Source: CAZDML01 sp964506645
GTDB lineage: Bacteria; Elusimicrobiota; Elusimicrobia; 2-01-FULL-59-12
NCBI GenBank assembly: GCA_964506645.1
Contig: CAZDML010000057.1
Coordinates: 1-12,627, forward strand
DNA length: 12,627 nucleotides
Direction of reading: 5' to 3'
Every line of letters starts with the position of its first letter. Position 1 is the stretch's first letter. Shown piece by piece: positions 1 to 7,540 of this stretch. The notes beneath the pieces were generated by a model. The model had not been told where the DNA came from. It saw only the letters and a program-made list of their open reading frames with translations, and made no database searches. Position numbers and translations under genes: made by a program.

Positions 1-468
1 TTTGACCATCTTATCTGGGCGCAGGTCATTCTGGATGTGTCAAAAACGCGGCACATGGCTGAGATTGTGATTCATGCCTCAGGCAAGACGTTAACCGCGA
101 AAGAAGAAGGCGGCGATCTTTACGCCGCAATTGACCTGGCCAGCGACAAAATTGATGAGCAGCTCCGCCGCATGAAAGACCGCCAACGCACCCATCGTGA
201 CGTGCGCCATCGCCGCAGCGTTGGCAATGCACCGCCGGCCTGGGCCGCCATGGGGCTGCCGGTATCGAGTGTGGAGGAAATGCCGGATTACCGGATTTCC
301 AGCGTTCGCGTGATGCGTCTGGTCCCACAGACAGTATCGGAAGCTATCAGTGCGATGGAGCTCTCGGATAGCGCGCATTGGATTTTTGTAAACAGTGAGA
401 ACAATCGAGCCACCGTCATTTATCGGAAACCGGACAAGACGTACGGGGTCGTCGAGTCCATAATTTAA
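1..468 (+). CDS. hpf: Ribosome hibernation promoting factor, long form (5' truncated)
   Basis: This protein binds the 30S subunit and promotes inactive 70S/100S ribosomes in stationary phase. The reading frame is open from base 1 (FDHLIWAQVILD...), so the true start lies upstream. The GTG at 37 is an internal valine codon, not a start. About 30 N-terminal residues of the S30AE/RaiA fold are missing. The visible part holds the rest of that domain (GDLYAAIDLASDKIDEQLRR), a variable basic linker and, from about visible residue 98 to 155, the second domain of long HPFs (ISSVRVMRL, AISAMELSD, WIFVNSENN, VIYRKPDKTYGVVE). In long HPFs this domain drives dimerisation of 70S ribosomes. It lies directly upstream of ptsN, a common bacterial arrangement in which rpoN often comes before hpf; rpoN would be outside the window. 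The family call is strong; only the start is unknown. Confidence 0.93.
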   Translation, partial: FDHLIWAQVILDVSKTRHMAEIVIHASGKTLTAKEEGGDLYAAIDLASDKIDEQLRRMKDRQRTHRDVRHRRSVGNAPPAWAAMGLPVSSVEEMPDYRISSVRVMRLVPQTVSEAISAMELSDSAHWIFVNSENNRATVIYRKPDKTYGVVESII

Positions 469-475
469 GAGGAGG
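469..475 (+). promoter_or_regulatory. Shine-Dalgarno site of ptsN
   Basis: AGAGGAGG just after the hpf stop lies 8 bases before the ATG at 484. It supports that start over the in-frame ATG at 517, which has only a weak purine stretch in front of it. Confidence 0.7.
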
Positions 476-483
476 CAGGACGT

Positions 484-972
484 ATGTTAGCCAATCAAGA
501 AGAACAGTGGGAAAAAATGAAGATCGTTGATTTTTTGACGTCTTCTGCCGTTGTCATCGACCTCGCCGCGACAAACAAAAAAGCGGTTTTGGAAGAACTT
601 GCAGGGCTCTTGGCCAAGGAAAATAAAATTTCTGATGCCAAAGGCGTTGTGGATGTTCTTATGGAACGTGAAAAACTCGGATCGACAGGGATCGGGCAGG
701 GGATCGCCATTCCACATGCCAAGACAGACAAGGCACAACAGCTCACCGCCGCTTTCGGTTTATCGCGGCGCGGTGTTGCGTTTGATGCGCTAGACGGAGA
801 ATCTGTACATATTTTCTTTCTGCTCGTTGCGCCGCCCCACGCGGCCGGTGCGCACCTGAAGGCTCTGGCGCGAATTTCACGCCTGCTCAAGGATAAGTTC
901 TTCCGTCAGGCTTTGCGTGAAGTCAAAGACGTGAATGAAGTGCTGAAAATTATTCGCAAGGAAGATCAGTAA
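484..972 (+). CDS. ptsN: PTS EIIA, nitrogen/fructose type (PtsN-like)
   Basis: This is a single-domain EIIA of 162 residues, close to the 163 of E. coli PtsN. The phospho-acceptor histidine is His78 in GQGIAIPHAKT (72-81), the conserved G-AIPH motif of the PtsN/fructose EIIA family. LDGESVHIFFLLVAP (103-117) and the helix around HLKALARISRLL (124-135) are also typical. No transmembrane segment is seen, so it is cytoplasmic. It is probably regulatory, because no cognate fructose EIIB/EIIC is present. It sits 15 bases after hpf and 3 bases before hprK. Its phosphate would probably come from the EI/HPr encoded further down, since no EI-Ntr or NPr gene is in the window. An alternative start at 517 would give 151 residues. 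Confidence 0.9.
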   Translation: MLANQEEQWEKMKIVDFLTSSAVVIDLAATNKKAVLEELAGLLAKENKISDAKGVVDVLMEREKLGSTGIGQGIAIPHAKTDKAQQLTAAFGLSRRGVAFDALDGESVHIFFLLVAPPHAAGAHLKALARISRLLKDKFFRQALREVKDVNEVLKIIRKEDQ

Positions 973-975
973 ACA

Positions 976-1932
976 ATGGCTACGCTCCTGGTTGCAGACA
1001 TCTTAAAAGAAATGCAGGGCGACTTGGAATTGGCGCTCCTGGCTGGCCAAGCCGGTCTGCGCCGGCAGGTCACGGTCTCGGAAATTAACCGACCGGGCCT
1101 TGCGCTCAGTGGGTATATTGATTATTTCCCGTCAGAGCGCGTGCAGATTATGGGACTGGGAGAACATACCTACCTCTCAACGATGTCTTCAAGCCAGCGG
1201 ATGGAGATGCTGACCAAGGTGTTTCAGCATAAAAACATTCCTTGTGTTGTGCTCACGCGCGGCATTAAGCCGCACCCCGAAGTGATTAAAGCCGCGGATA
1301 AGTTCAAACTGCCGATCCTGCGGTCCGGGCTGACCACAGCGCATCTGATTGGTGAATTGACGGTGTTCATGGAAGGCAAGCTGGCCCCAACGACCACTGT
1401 CCACGGCGTGTTGATGAACGTCTACGGGTTGGGCGTGATGCTTGTTGGCGATTCCGGTATTGGAAAGTCAGAGTGTGCGCTGGAACTGATTAAGCGGGGA
1501 CATATGCTGGTGGCCGACGATGTCGTTGAAATTAAACATCGCCTGGGAGGCGTTTTATGGGGGACCGGCGCTGAGCTTATTCGTCATCACATGGAACTGC
1601 GCGGTGTTGGCATTATTGATGTGCAGAAAATTTTTGGTGTTAGCAGCATTCTTGACCGTACTCGGATTGAATTAATCATCCGTCTGGAGGATTGGAAGCA
1701 GCAAGTGGAATACGACCGTGTCGGGCTTGCCGAACAGACAACGTCTATTCTCGGTGTGCGGGTTCCAGAAATTGTCATGCCGGTACGGCCGGGACGGAAC
1801 CTTGCGGTGCTAGTCGAAGTGGCCACGCTCAACCAACGGCTCAAGTACCGAGGGCAATTTACAGCGAAAGAATTTAACAGCAAATTGATTGCGATGATGG
1901 CCAAGGGGCGTCGTAAAAATAAAAAGAGCTAG
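976..1932 (+). CDS. hprK: HPr kinase/phosphorylase
   Basis: This bifunctional enzyme phosphorylates HPr on the regulatory serine and reverses the reaction by phosphorolysis. The length (318) is normal for the family. The N-terminal domain covers about 1-130. The catalytic domain shows TTTVHGVLMNV with the conserved His143, the P-loop GDSGIGKS (158-165), the acidic pair in LVADDVVEI (178-186) and the HprK signature MELRGVGIIDV (206-216). The segment from VRVPEIVMPVRPGRNLAVLVE on closely resembles the Bacillus enzyme as I remember it. The C-terminus ends in a basic tail (GRRKNKKS). AAGGAAG at 958-964 is the probable ribosome site. Its substrate HPr, with an intact Ser46 context, is encoded at 7271, so the pair should work together. 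No CcpA-like gene is visible, so the downstream output of Ser-P-HPr is unknown. Confidence 0.96.
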   Translation: MATLLVADILKEMQGDLELALLAGQAGLRRQVTVSEINRPGLALSGYIDYFPSERVQIMGLGEHTYLSTMSSSQRMEMLTKVFQHKNIPCVVLTRGIKPHPEVIKAADKFKLPILRSGLTTAHLIGELTVFMEGKLAPTTTVHGVLMNVYGLGVMLVGDSGIGKSECALELIKRGHMLVADDVVEIKHRLGGVLWGTGAELIRHHMELRGVGIIDVQKIFGVSSILDRTRIELIIRLEDWKQQVEYDRVGLAEQTTSILGVRVPEIVMPVRPGRNLAVLVEVATLNQRLKYRGQFTAKEFNSKLIAMMAKGRRKNKKS

Positions 1933-1941
1933 GACTCTCCC

Positions 1942-2811
1942 ATGAAACGCGAAAAAGTGACTTTCTGGATTGTGACGGGAATGTCGGGTGCAGGAAAATC
2001 CCAGGCGATTAATTGCTTTGAAGATTTTGGATTTTACTGTGTCGACAACCTGCCCGTCGCTCTCTTGCCGAGGATGGCCGAGCTGTGCTCGCACGGCGGA
2101 CGGCCCCTCCAGCGTGTTGCGCTCGGGATTGATATCCGTGAGCGCGGCTTTCTGCGTGATTTCTTCAGCACCATCGAAGCGTTAAAGAAACAAGGAGTTA
2201 ACTGTCGTATTATTTTTCTCGATGCCAGCGACGAGACCCTGTATCGCCGGTTTTCCGAGACGCGCCGCCGTCATCCGCTGCGTTCCAGCGTGAGAGAAGG
2301 GGTCGCCGAAGAACGGCGCCGGCTCCTGAAGATTAAAGAAGCCGCAGACAAGATCATCGATACCTCCAACTGGACGTTTTCTGAGTTAAAAGAAATGATC
2401 GCCAGTCTTCTGGACCGACCGGCGCGCGGGATGCAGGTCACGGTGGTGTCGTTTGGCTATAAGTACGGTATTCCCGTGGACGCCGATATTGTCTGGGACG
2501 TGAGGTTTCTCCCGAATCCCAACTATGTGCCTCGCCTGCGTTTTAAAACGGGGCAGCAGAAGCCGGTTCAGCGCTACGTTCTCTCCATGCCGTTGGCGCA
2601 AAAGTTCAAAAAGAAGTTTTTTAGTCTTGTGGAAGAAGCACTCCCACATTATGTCCATGAAGGAAAAAGTTATCTAACGGTGGCGGTCGGTTGCACCGGC
2701 GGCCGGCACCGATCGGTCGTCATGGCCGATGCGCTTAAGAAATTCCTGGGCCATCAAGGGTTTCAGGTGCGGCTGCATCACCGCGATGTGGAAAGGATGA
2801 TTCACGGATGA
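1942..2811 (+). CDS. rapZ: RNase adapter / nucleotide-binding protein RapZ (YvcJ family)
   Basis: This is a P-loop protein of 289 residues, close to the usual ~284-295. Walker A is GMSGAGKS (13-20), followed by the family segment NCFEDFGFYCVDNLP (24-38). The Walker-B-like region is LGIDIRERGF (61-70). HPLR...VREGVAEER and ADKIIDTS are typical of the N-terminal domain. The C-terminal half has FGYKYGIPVDADIVWDVRF (171-189) and GCTGGRHRSV (250-259), the hallmark of the RNA-binding domain. In E. coli RapZ binds GlmZ/GlmY and guides RNase E to control glucosamine-6-phosphate synthase; in Bacillus, YvcJ binds nucleotides. Which RNA or metabolite it senses here is unknown. It follows hprK by 9 bases, with AGGA at 1931-1934, and its end overlaps the EIIA start as ATGA. 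Confidence 0.95.
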   Translation: MKREKVTFWIVTGMSGAGKSQAINCFEDFGFYCVDNLPVALLPRMAELCSHGGRPLQRVALGIDIRERGFLRDFFSTIEALKKQGVNCRIIFLDASDETLYRRFSETRRRHPLRSSVREGVAEERRRLLKIKEAADKIIDTSNWTFSELKEMIASLLDRPARGMQVTVVSFGYKYGIPVDADIVWDVRFLPNPNYVPRLRFKTGQQKPVQRYVLSMPLAQKFKKKFFSLVEEALPHYVHEGKSYLTVAVGCTGGRHRSVVMADALKKFLGHQGFQVRLHHRDVERMIHG

Positions 2812-3218
2812 TCGGTATTCTCATTGTCACGCACGGTTTTTTCGGACAGGAGCTGCTTCAAACGGCGCAAAATATTGTGGGTCATCAGAAGGAAGCCATC
2901 AGTATTCCTGTGACGTCTGAAACGGGGATTGATGCCTTATCTCAGGCTGTGGATGACGCTCTCAAACGGCTCGATTCTGGAAATGGTGTGCTGTGTTTTG
3001 TCGATATGCTGGGCGGGACCCCCTGCAATACTGTGATGATGAAGTCCAAAAACATTCAGGCGGATGTGGTGACCGGCGTTAATCTCTATATGTTGATCTC
3101 GGCGTTTACTCACCGGGAACAAATGGATGTAAAGACGCTCGCCTTGAAAGTATCCGATGACGGGAAGCGGGCGATTGTCCTGCCGAAAGACTTGCTTCTT
3201 AAGAGGGTTCCCTCATGA
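2808..3218 (+). CDS. PTS EIIA, mannose family
   Basis: This is a standalone EIIA of the mannose/sorbose (EII-Man) family, 136 residues, cytoplasmic. The phospho-acceptor is His9 in GILIVTHGFFGQELL (3-17). FVDMLGGTPCN (64-74) is the conserved second motif of the family, and VVTGVNLYML (87-96) is also typical. It would take phosphate from HPr and pass it to the EIIB encoded next. EIIA and EIIB are separate here, unlike the fused ManX of E. coli. The start overlaps the rapZ stop by four bases and the end overlaps EIIB the same way, so translation is probably coupled. The transported sugar cannot be read from the sequence. Confidence 0.93.
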   Translation: MIGILIVTHGFFGQELLQTAQNIVGHQKEAISIPVTSETGIDALSQAVDDALKRLDSGNGVLCFVDMLGGTPCNTVMMKSKNIQADVVTGVNLYMLISAFTHREQMDVKTLALKVSDDGKRAIVLPKDLLLKRVPS

Positions 3219-3733
3219 GTGTCGAGCTGGTTCGTATTGATGATCGTCTCGTGCATGGCCAGGTTGTTGAAGGCTGGCTGAAAGCACAGCGCATCACGCA
3301 TGTGGTGGTCGCTAGCGATACCGTCGCTGCGGATGAAACCCAGAAGGCACTTTATTATCTCGCCATTCCTCAGGGCACAACACTCGAATGTTTATCGCTG
3401 GTGGAAACGGCTGTGGCGTGGACGTCCAAGGCCTGGCAGAAGGGGCGTGTGCTTGTTCTGGTCTCTGGTCCGCAGGATGTTCAAACGCTCGTACAGAAAG
3501 GGGCTCAGATTAAGTCGGTGAACGTGGGCGGAATGCATTACAAAGAAGGTCGTGTACAGGTGCTTAAGGCGGTTTCACTCAACGATCAGGACGTGGCCGT
3601 GTTAAAGGTGCTCGCCTCGAAAGGGATTGTCCTGGAGGCACGTCCGTTGCCGCTCGATGAGCCCATTGATGTAAAACCCTATCTGGACCGCTGGGACCAG
3701 GAACGTCAAAATTTGCGGGAGCAGCCTCGATAA
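3215..3733 (+). CDS. PTS EIIB, mannose family
   Basis: This is a 172-residue EIIB of the mannose/sorbose family. The N-terminus VRIDDRLVHGQVVEGW (6-21) contains the phosphorylated His14. Further family motifs are VVASDTVAADETQK (31-44), NVGGMHYKEGR (103-113) and the C-terminal EARPLPLDEPIDV (141-153). It receives phosphate from the EIIA encoded just upstream and would hand it to the sugar carried by EIIC/EIID. GAGGG at 3203-3207 is a fair ribosome site and the start overlaps EIIA by ATGA. Its usual partners EIIC and EIID are separated from it by the 2.1-kb GH57 gene, which starts 3 bases after its stop. Confidence 0.93.
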   Translation: MSVELVRIDDRLVHGQVVEGWLKAQRITHVVVASDTVAADETQKALYYLAIPQGTTLECLSLVETAVAWTSKAWQKGRVLVLVSGPQDVQTLVQKGAQIKSVNVGGMHYKEGRVQVLKAVSLNDQDVAVLKVLASKGIVLEARPLPLDEPIDVKPYLDRWDQERQNLREQPR

Positions 3734-3736
3734 CCC

Positions 3737-5842
3737 ATGCAGAAAGTTCATTTTTTACTGGGCGTCCACAACCATCAGCCGATCGGCAATTTCGATTTTG
3801 TCTTCGAAAAAGCTTACGCGCAGTCGTATCGGCCGTTTTTGGATGCCATGGAACAGCATCCGCGCTTGCATTGGAATCTTCATGCGACAGGCATTTTATG
3901 GGAATGGTTGGAAACCCATCACTCGGAGTACATCGAACGCGTCGCTAAGCAAGTTCATGAGGGCCGCGTGGAAATTCTCACGGGTGGCTATTACGAACCC
4001 ATTTTAACGGCTCTCCCGGATGCCGATAAAAATGGACAGATTCGCAAGCTCACCGCGTATATTCAGAAGCGTTTTAAGGTCACGCCAAAAGGGATGTGGC
4101 TAGCCGAGCGCATCTGGGAGCCCCACCTGACCAAGGTACTGCATGACGCCGGGATTCAGTATTCCTTGGTCGATGATGCTCACTTTTTAAGTACCGGCAT
4201 GACTGAAGAACAGATGACTGGGCCGTACCTGACGGAAGAGCAAGGGGCCACATTGACGCTCTTGCCCATTCGCAAAGATTTGCGTTATGCCATCCCGTTT
4301 AAAGATCCAGGGGAAACGCTAACGCTCTTGCGCCGTTATGTCACGCCTTCGGGACATCACGGCCTGGTGATGTTTGATGATGGGGAAAAATTCGGCTTGT
4401 GGCCCGATACCTATCAGCATGTTTATACCGATGGCTGGTTGGAACGTTTTTTGACTGTCCTGGAGAGTAACCAAGACTGGATTTCTTGTTCGCGTATTTC
4501 TGATTACCTGGCCCAAACGATTCCACATGGGCGTGTGTACCTGCCGACAGCCTCCTATTTTGAAATGAGTGAATGGACACTCCCCGCCGCATCGCAGGAC
4601 GTGCTCCTGGAGACCCAGAAGGACCTGGCTCGCCGTGGCAATGAGCCGGCTCAGGCCTTTGTGCGGGGGGGATTTTGGCGGAATTTCCTCACCAAGTATG
4701 ACGAATCCAACAACATTCACAAGAAAATGCTGTGGGTCAGCGACAAAGCGCAGCGTGCGGTAAAAAAACTGGAGCGCGGAGCCGCTTCCGGCGGGGCGAA
4801 AGCACAAAAAATTCTGGATGCGCTGTGGGGCGGTCAATGTAACTGCGCTTACTGGCATGGTGTCTTTGGTGGGCTCTATCTTCCACACCTGCGGCAGGCT
4901 CTCTATAAGGAACTCCTGGAAGCCGAAGTCCTGGCCGATAAAGCCCTCGGTGTGCATGATACGACGGTGACAGAAAAAGATTTTGATAAAGACGGCGTCA
5001 AGGAAGTGCTTCTTGAATCTCCGACACAGAACCTGTATTTTTCCACGGAACAAGGCGGCAGTCTCTTTGAATGGGATTTGCGCCATCAGGGCATTAACCT
5101 CTCTAACGTGTTAACGCGTCGACCGGAAGGCTACCACAAGCAGCTTCTGGACTATGCCAAGCAGCCGCATCTCACCGCCGCCTCCGGGGGTGGAGCCAAG
5201 ACGATTCACGATTTGGTCCGCGTCAAAGAACCCGGGCTGGAAAAACGGCTGCATACCGATTGGTATCGCAGAACCAGTCTGTTGGACCATTTCTTTCATA
5301 CCGACACGACGTTGGACGCGTATTTCCGCTGCCAGTATGGCGAGCAGGGAGACTTTGTGAAATCCGGCTATCAGGCCTCGGTGGTCAGGGATCGGACACT
5401 GTCGATTCGGCTGCAACGCACTGGGACGGTGTGGACCGGCGAGCAGAAGAACACCCTCCGTGTTGAAAAAGTCATTACGCCGCTCTCCGATCAGGGATGG
5501 CGAGTGACCTATAAGATTCAGAACATGGAAGGTCTGGCATGTGACCTCTGGTTCGGTAGCGAAATGAATTTTGCTTTTTCCAGCCAGGATCAGCAGGATC
5601 CGGTCGATTACGGTGTGCAGAGCCTCTGGCAGCGCCGTGATCATGGATTTGGCCTGGCCCTGAGTCTTCGTTTTGAAACCCCTATGCATGTCTGGGATTT
5701 TCCCCTGGAGACAGTCTCGCTTTCTGAAGAAGGCTTTGAGAGAACGTACCAAGGAACGGTTGTTTTGGCGCACACGCGCGAACGAATTGAACCAGGACAG
5801 CAGCTGGTTCGTTCCTGGGAAGCGAAAGTGAGCCAAGCATGA
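3737..5842 (+). CDS. GH57 glycoside hydrolase: 4-alpha-glucanotransferase or alpha-amylase type
   Basis: This 701-residue GH57 enzyme resembles the Thermococcus litoralis 4-alpha-glucanotransferase / Pyrococcus furiosus amylase subgroup (about 650-660 residues). The five GH57 regions are visible: VHNHQP (10-15); LTGGYYEPIL (81-90); GMWLAERIWEP (119-129) with the probable nucleophile Glu124; VMFDDGEKFG (211-220) with the probable acid/base Asp214 or Asp215; and SNNIHKKMLWVS (324-335). QCNCAYWHGVFGGLYLPHLR (367-386) is also typical of this subgroup. The residues after about 400 form the C-terminal beta-rich domains of this subgroup. There is no signal peptide or membrane segment, so it should act on cytoplasmic alpha-glucans (glycogen, maltodextrin). 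The start has a poor ribosome site (GGGAG at 3717-3721, 15 bases away) but lies 3 bases after the EIIB stop, so reinitiation is likely. The end overlaps EIIC by ATGA. Transferase versus hydrolase activity cannot be settled by reading. Confidence 0.9.
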   Translation: MQKVHFLLGVHNHQPIGNFDFVFEKAYAQSYRPFLDAMEQHPRLHWNLHATGILWEWLETHHSEYIERVAKQVHEGRVEILTGGYYEPILTALPDADKNGQIRKLTAYIQKRFKVTPKGMWLAERIWEPHLTKVLHDAGIQYSLVDDAHFLSTGMTEEQMTGPYLTEEQGATLTLLPIRKDLRYAIPFKDPGETLTLLRRYVTPSGHHGLVMFDDGEKFGLWPDTYQHVYTDGWLERFLTVLESNQDWISCSRISDYLAQTIPHGRVYLPTASYFEMSEWTLPAASQDVLLETQKDLARRGNEPAQAFVRGGFWRNFLTKYDESNNIHKKMLWVSDKAQRAVKKLERGAASGGAKAQKILDALWGGQCNCAYWHGVFGGLYLPHLRQALYKELLEAEVLADKALGVHDTTVTEKDFDKDGVKEVLLESPTQNLYFSTEQGGSLFEWDLRHQGINLSNVLTRRPEGYHKQLLDYAKQPHLTAASGGGAKTIHDLVRVKEPGLEKRLHTDWYRRTSLLDHFFHTDTTLDAYFRCQYGEQGDFVKSGYQASVVRDRTLSIRLQRTGTVWTGEQKNTLRVEKVITPLSDQGWRVTYKIQNMEGLACDLWFGSEMNFAFSSQDQQDPVDYGVQSLWQRRDHGFGLALSLRFETPMHVWDFPLETVSLSEEGFERTYQGTVVLAHTRERIEPGQQLVRSWEAKVSQA

Positions 5843-6510
5843 GCGAACTGATGCGTTCGGCCGCGTGGGCGGCCGTGATCGCCCTGGATATTACAGGGAT
5901 TGGTCCGTTTATGGTGTCTCAGCCGCTTGTGTGTGGTCCGATCTTTGGTTGGATCCTGGGCGATTTGCGTTGCGGTATTATTATCGGAGGGATCGTGCAG
6001 TTGCTGTGGATGGATGTGACGCCTGTCGGAGTCGGTATTCCTTTTGATGCGACAGCGACAACGCTCCTCGGGGTGTTTTGGTCGCAGATCGATTCCCATG
6101 CGTCGGTATCGCATATGGTTGTCGCGCTAGCTCTGGCCGTGCCGTTTGGTTGGCTGTTTCGGATTGCCGACCATAACGCGCGGAAACTGAATACATTTTT
6201 TATCCGCAAGCTCGATGCGGTGCCCGATAAACACGTGATGGACGCACTGACCCTCAGTATTGCCGTTGGCCTGGTCTGGTGCTGGTTGCGTTACGCCGTA
6301 TTTTATCTGGCGGCGATGGCGCTCGGACAGAAGGTATTGGCTCTGTTGTGGTCGTCTTCGTACGGGCCACTTGTAGAAGACAAGCTGGCTTACACGCTCT
6401 ACGTGCTTCCCATGGCGGGAATGGGTGTGGTGCTTGAACTCTTTCTCTCGGATGAGCCGGAGCGCCGATTTGCCAAACTGCGCATGGGCAAAGGGCGGAA
6501 ACACGCATGA
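5839..6510 (+). CDS. PTS EIIC, mannose family (short)
   Basis: This integral membrane component would form the sugar channel with EIID. The N-terminal half has the family pattern ALDITGIGPFMVSQPLVCGP (15-34), GWILGDLRCGIIIGGIVQLL (37-56) and TPVGVGIPFDATA (61-73). Hydrophobic segments also lie at about 94-108, 138-160 and 184-204. At 223 residues it is shorter than E. coli ManY (about 266), with the C-terminal part reduced. The tail is basic (RMGKGRKHA). It overlaps the GH57 stop by ATGA and the EIID start by ATGA. Whether it still transports a sugar or has become mainly regulatory cannot be told; the substrate is unknown. Confidence 0.9.
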   Translation: MSELMRSAAWAAVIALDITGIGPFMVSQPLVCGPIFGWILGDLRCGIIIGGIVQLLWMDVTPVGVGIPFDATATTLLGVFWSQIDSHASVSHMVVALALAVPFGWLFRIADHNARKLNTFFIRKLDAVPDKHVMDALTLSIAVGLVWCWLRYAVFYLAAMALGQKVLALLWSSSYGPLVEDKLAYTLYVLPMAGMGVVLELFLSDEPERRFAKLRMGKGRKHA

Positions 6511-7271
6511 TCTGGGCGATGTGGCGGACCTTTGTCCGATCGTTCTTTCTTCAGACCCTGTGGAATTTTGAGCGTATGCAAAACGTAGGTTTTGCTTTTA
6601 GTGTGGCACCGCTGGTTCGCCGAATTTCGAATAAACCGCAAGAGTGTCAGGCGCTTTTGCGGAGGCAGCTGGCGTACTTCAATACGCACCCGTATTTTGC
6701 GACGATCGTCATGGGGGTCGTCTATGCGAAGGAAAAGGACCGCGGTCACAAGATCGAGCAGGAAGATCCCACGCTGACACTCTTAAAGGACAGTATGGGC
6801 GGTGCTTTTGGGGCGATTGGCGACCATGTGATCTGGGGAACCTGGCGGCCGTTTTGTGCCCTCTTAGCTTTAGCTATCGGCGCTTTGGTCGCTTCGCCCA
6901 CGCAATCGTGGTCCATTTGTGCGCGCTGGTGGGTGCTCGGCTTTTTCATTTTGTTTAACGCCGTGCACGTGTGGCTGCGTGCGCAGGGTCTTTATCGTGC
7001 GGTGTCCGATGGGCCGATGGTGGTACGCTGGGTAGAGTCGTTGCATCTTCAGACGTGGGCGGCGCAAATCCGCCGACTGGGCCTCTTGCTGGTTTGCGCG
7101 ATGATTTTGGTTTACCTGGGGCGCTGGACGACATCGAGTATGCTGTTTGGGATGATGGCCGTGCTTCTCGTTACGTTGGTATTGAAGCGATGGTCAGCCT
7201 CGGGGCTCCTGGTGTTTTATCTGGTCTGCGGCGCTTCGGTCATGATGACGATGATGGGGGTTTTTCATTAA
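6507..7271 (+). CDS. PTS EIID, mannose family
   Basis: EIID is unique to the mannose PTS family and pairs with EIIC. Diagnostic stretches are FLQTLWNFERMQNVGFAF (14-31), AYFNTHPYFATIVMGVVYAK (56-75), LKDSMGGAFGAIGDHVIWG (93-111) and TWRPF (112-116). Hydrophobic segments follow at about 117-129, 142-155, 191-206 and 212-226, with a final one near 233-252. At 254 residues it is somewhat shorter than E. coli ManZ (about 283). It overlaps EIIC by ATGA, and its stop overlaps the HPr start by one base (TAATG). It is encoded with its partner but 2.8 kb away from the EIIB gene. Confidence 0.92.
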   Translation: MIWAMWRTFVRSFFLQTLWNFERMQNVGFAFSVAPLVRRISNKPQECQALLRRQLAYFNTHPYFATIVMGVVYAKEKDRGHKIEQEDPTLTLLKDSMGGAFGAIGDHVIWGTWRPFCALLALAIGALVASPTQSWSICARWWVLGFFILFNAVHVWLRAQGLYRAVSDGPMVVRWVESLHLQTWAAQIRRLGLLLVCAMILVYLGRWTTSSMLFGMMAVLLVTLVLKRWSASGLLVFYLVCGASVMMTMMGVFH

Positions 7272-7540
7272 TGATGGATCGGCTCTTTGTTGTAAAAAAT
7301 AAATTAGGTCTTCATGCAAGACCGGCGGCGATGTTTGTTCAAACCACCAATAAATTTAAGTCCAGCGTGAAGGTCCATAAAGGCGAAACGGAAGTCGATG
7401 GGAAGTCCATCATGGGCCTGATGATGCTGGCCGCCGAAGAAGGTGCCAAAATTAAAGTTGTTACCAACGGGACGGATGAAAAAGAGGTGCTCGATGCACT
7501 GGAAAAGCTGTTTAACGAGCGTTTTGGAGAGAAAGAGTAA
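7271..7540 (+). CDS. ptsH: Phosphocarrier protein HPr
   Basis: This 89-residue HPr relays phosphate from enzyme I to EIIA proteins. The catalytic site is GLHARPA with His15. The regulatory site is GKSIMGLMML with Ser46, matching the site recognised by HPr kinase and consistent with the hprK gene upstream. The frame stays open well upstream inside the EIID gene, but the HPr fold begins at MMDRLFVVKN, and the ATG at 7271 puts His and Ser at exactly 15 and 46. The second ATG at 7274 is a possible alternative start. The upstream ribosome site is poor (a G-run at 7256-7260), and TAATG with the EIID stop suggests coupled translation. It is cytoplasmic, and its end overlaps ptsI by TAATG. Confidence 0.97.
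   Translation: MMDRLFVVKNKLGLHARPAAMFVQTTNKFKSSVKVHKGETEVDGKSIMGLMMLAAEEGAKIKVVTNGTDEKEVLDALEKLFNERFGEKE

Noticed and set aside
37..39. GTG as start codon of hpf
   Set aside because: The frame is open upstream to base 1 with clear HPF sequence (FDHLIWAQVILD), so this is an internal valine.
4319..5836. Two long minus-strand open frames (255 and 241 codons) opposite the GH57 gene
   Set aside because: They are antisense shadows of a gene with full GH57 motifs, and their proteins show no recognisable domain or suitable start context.
6971..7270. N-terminal extension of HPr by 100 residues in the same frame
   Set aside because: This stretch overlaps the EIID gene out of frame and has no HPr-like sequence. 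The start at 7271 gives the standard length with His15 and Ser46.
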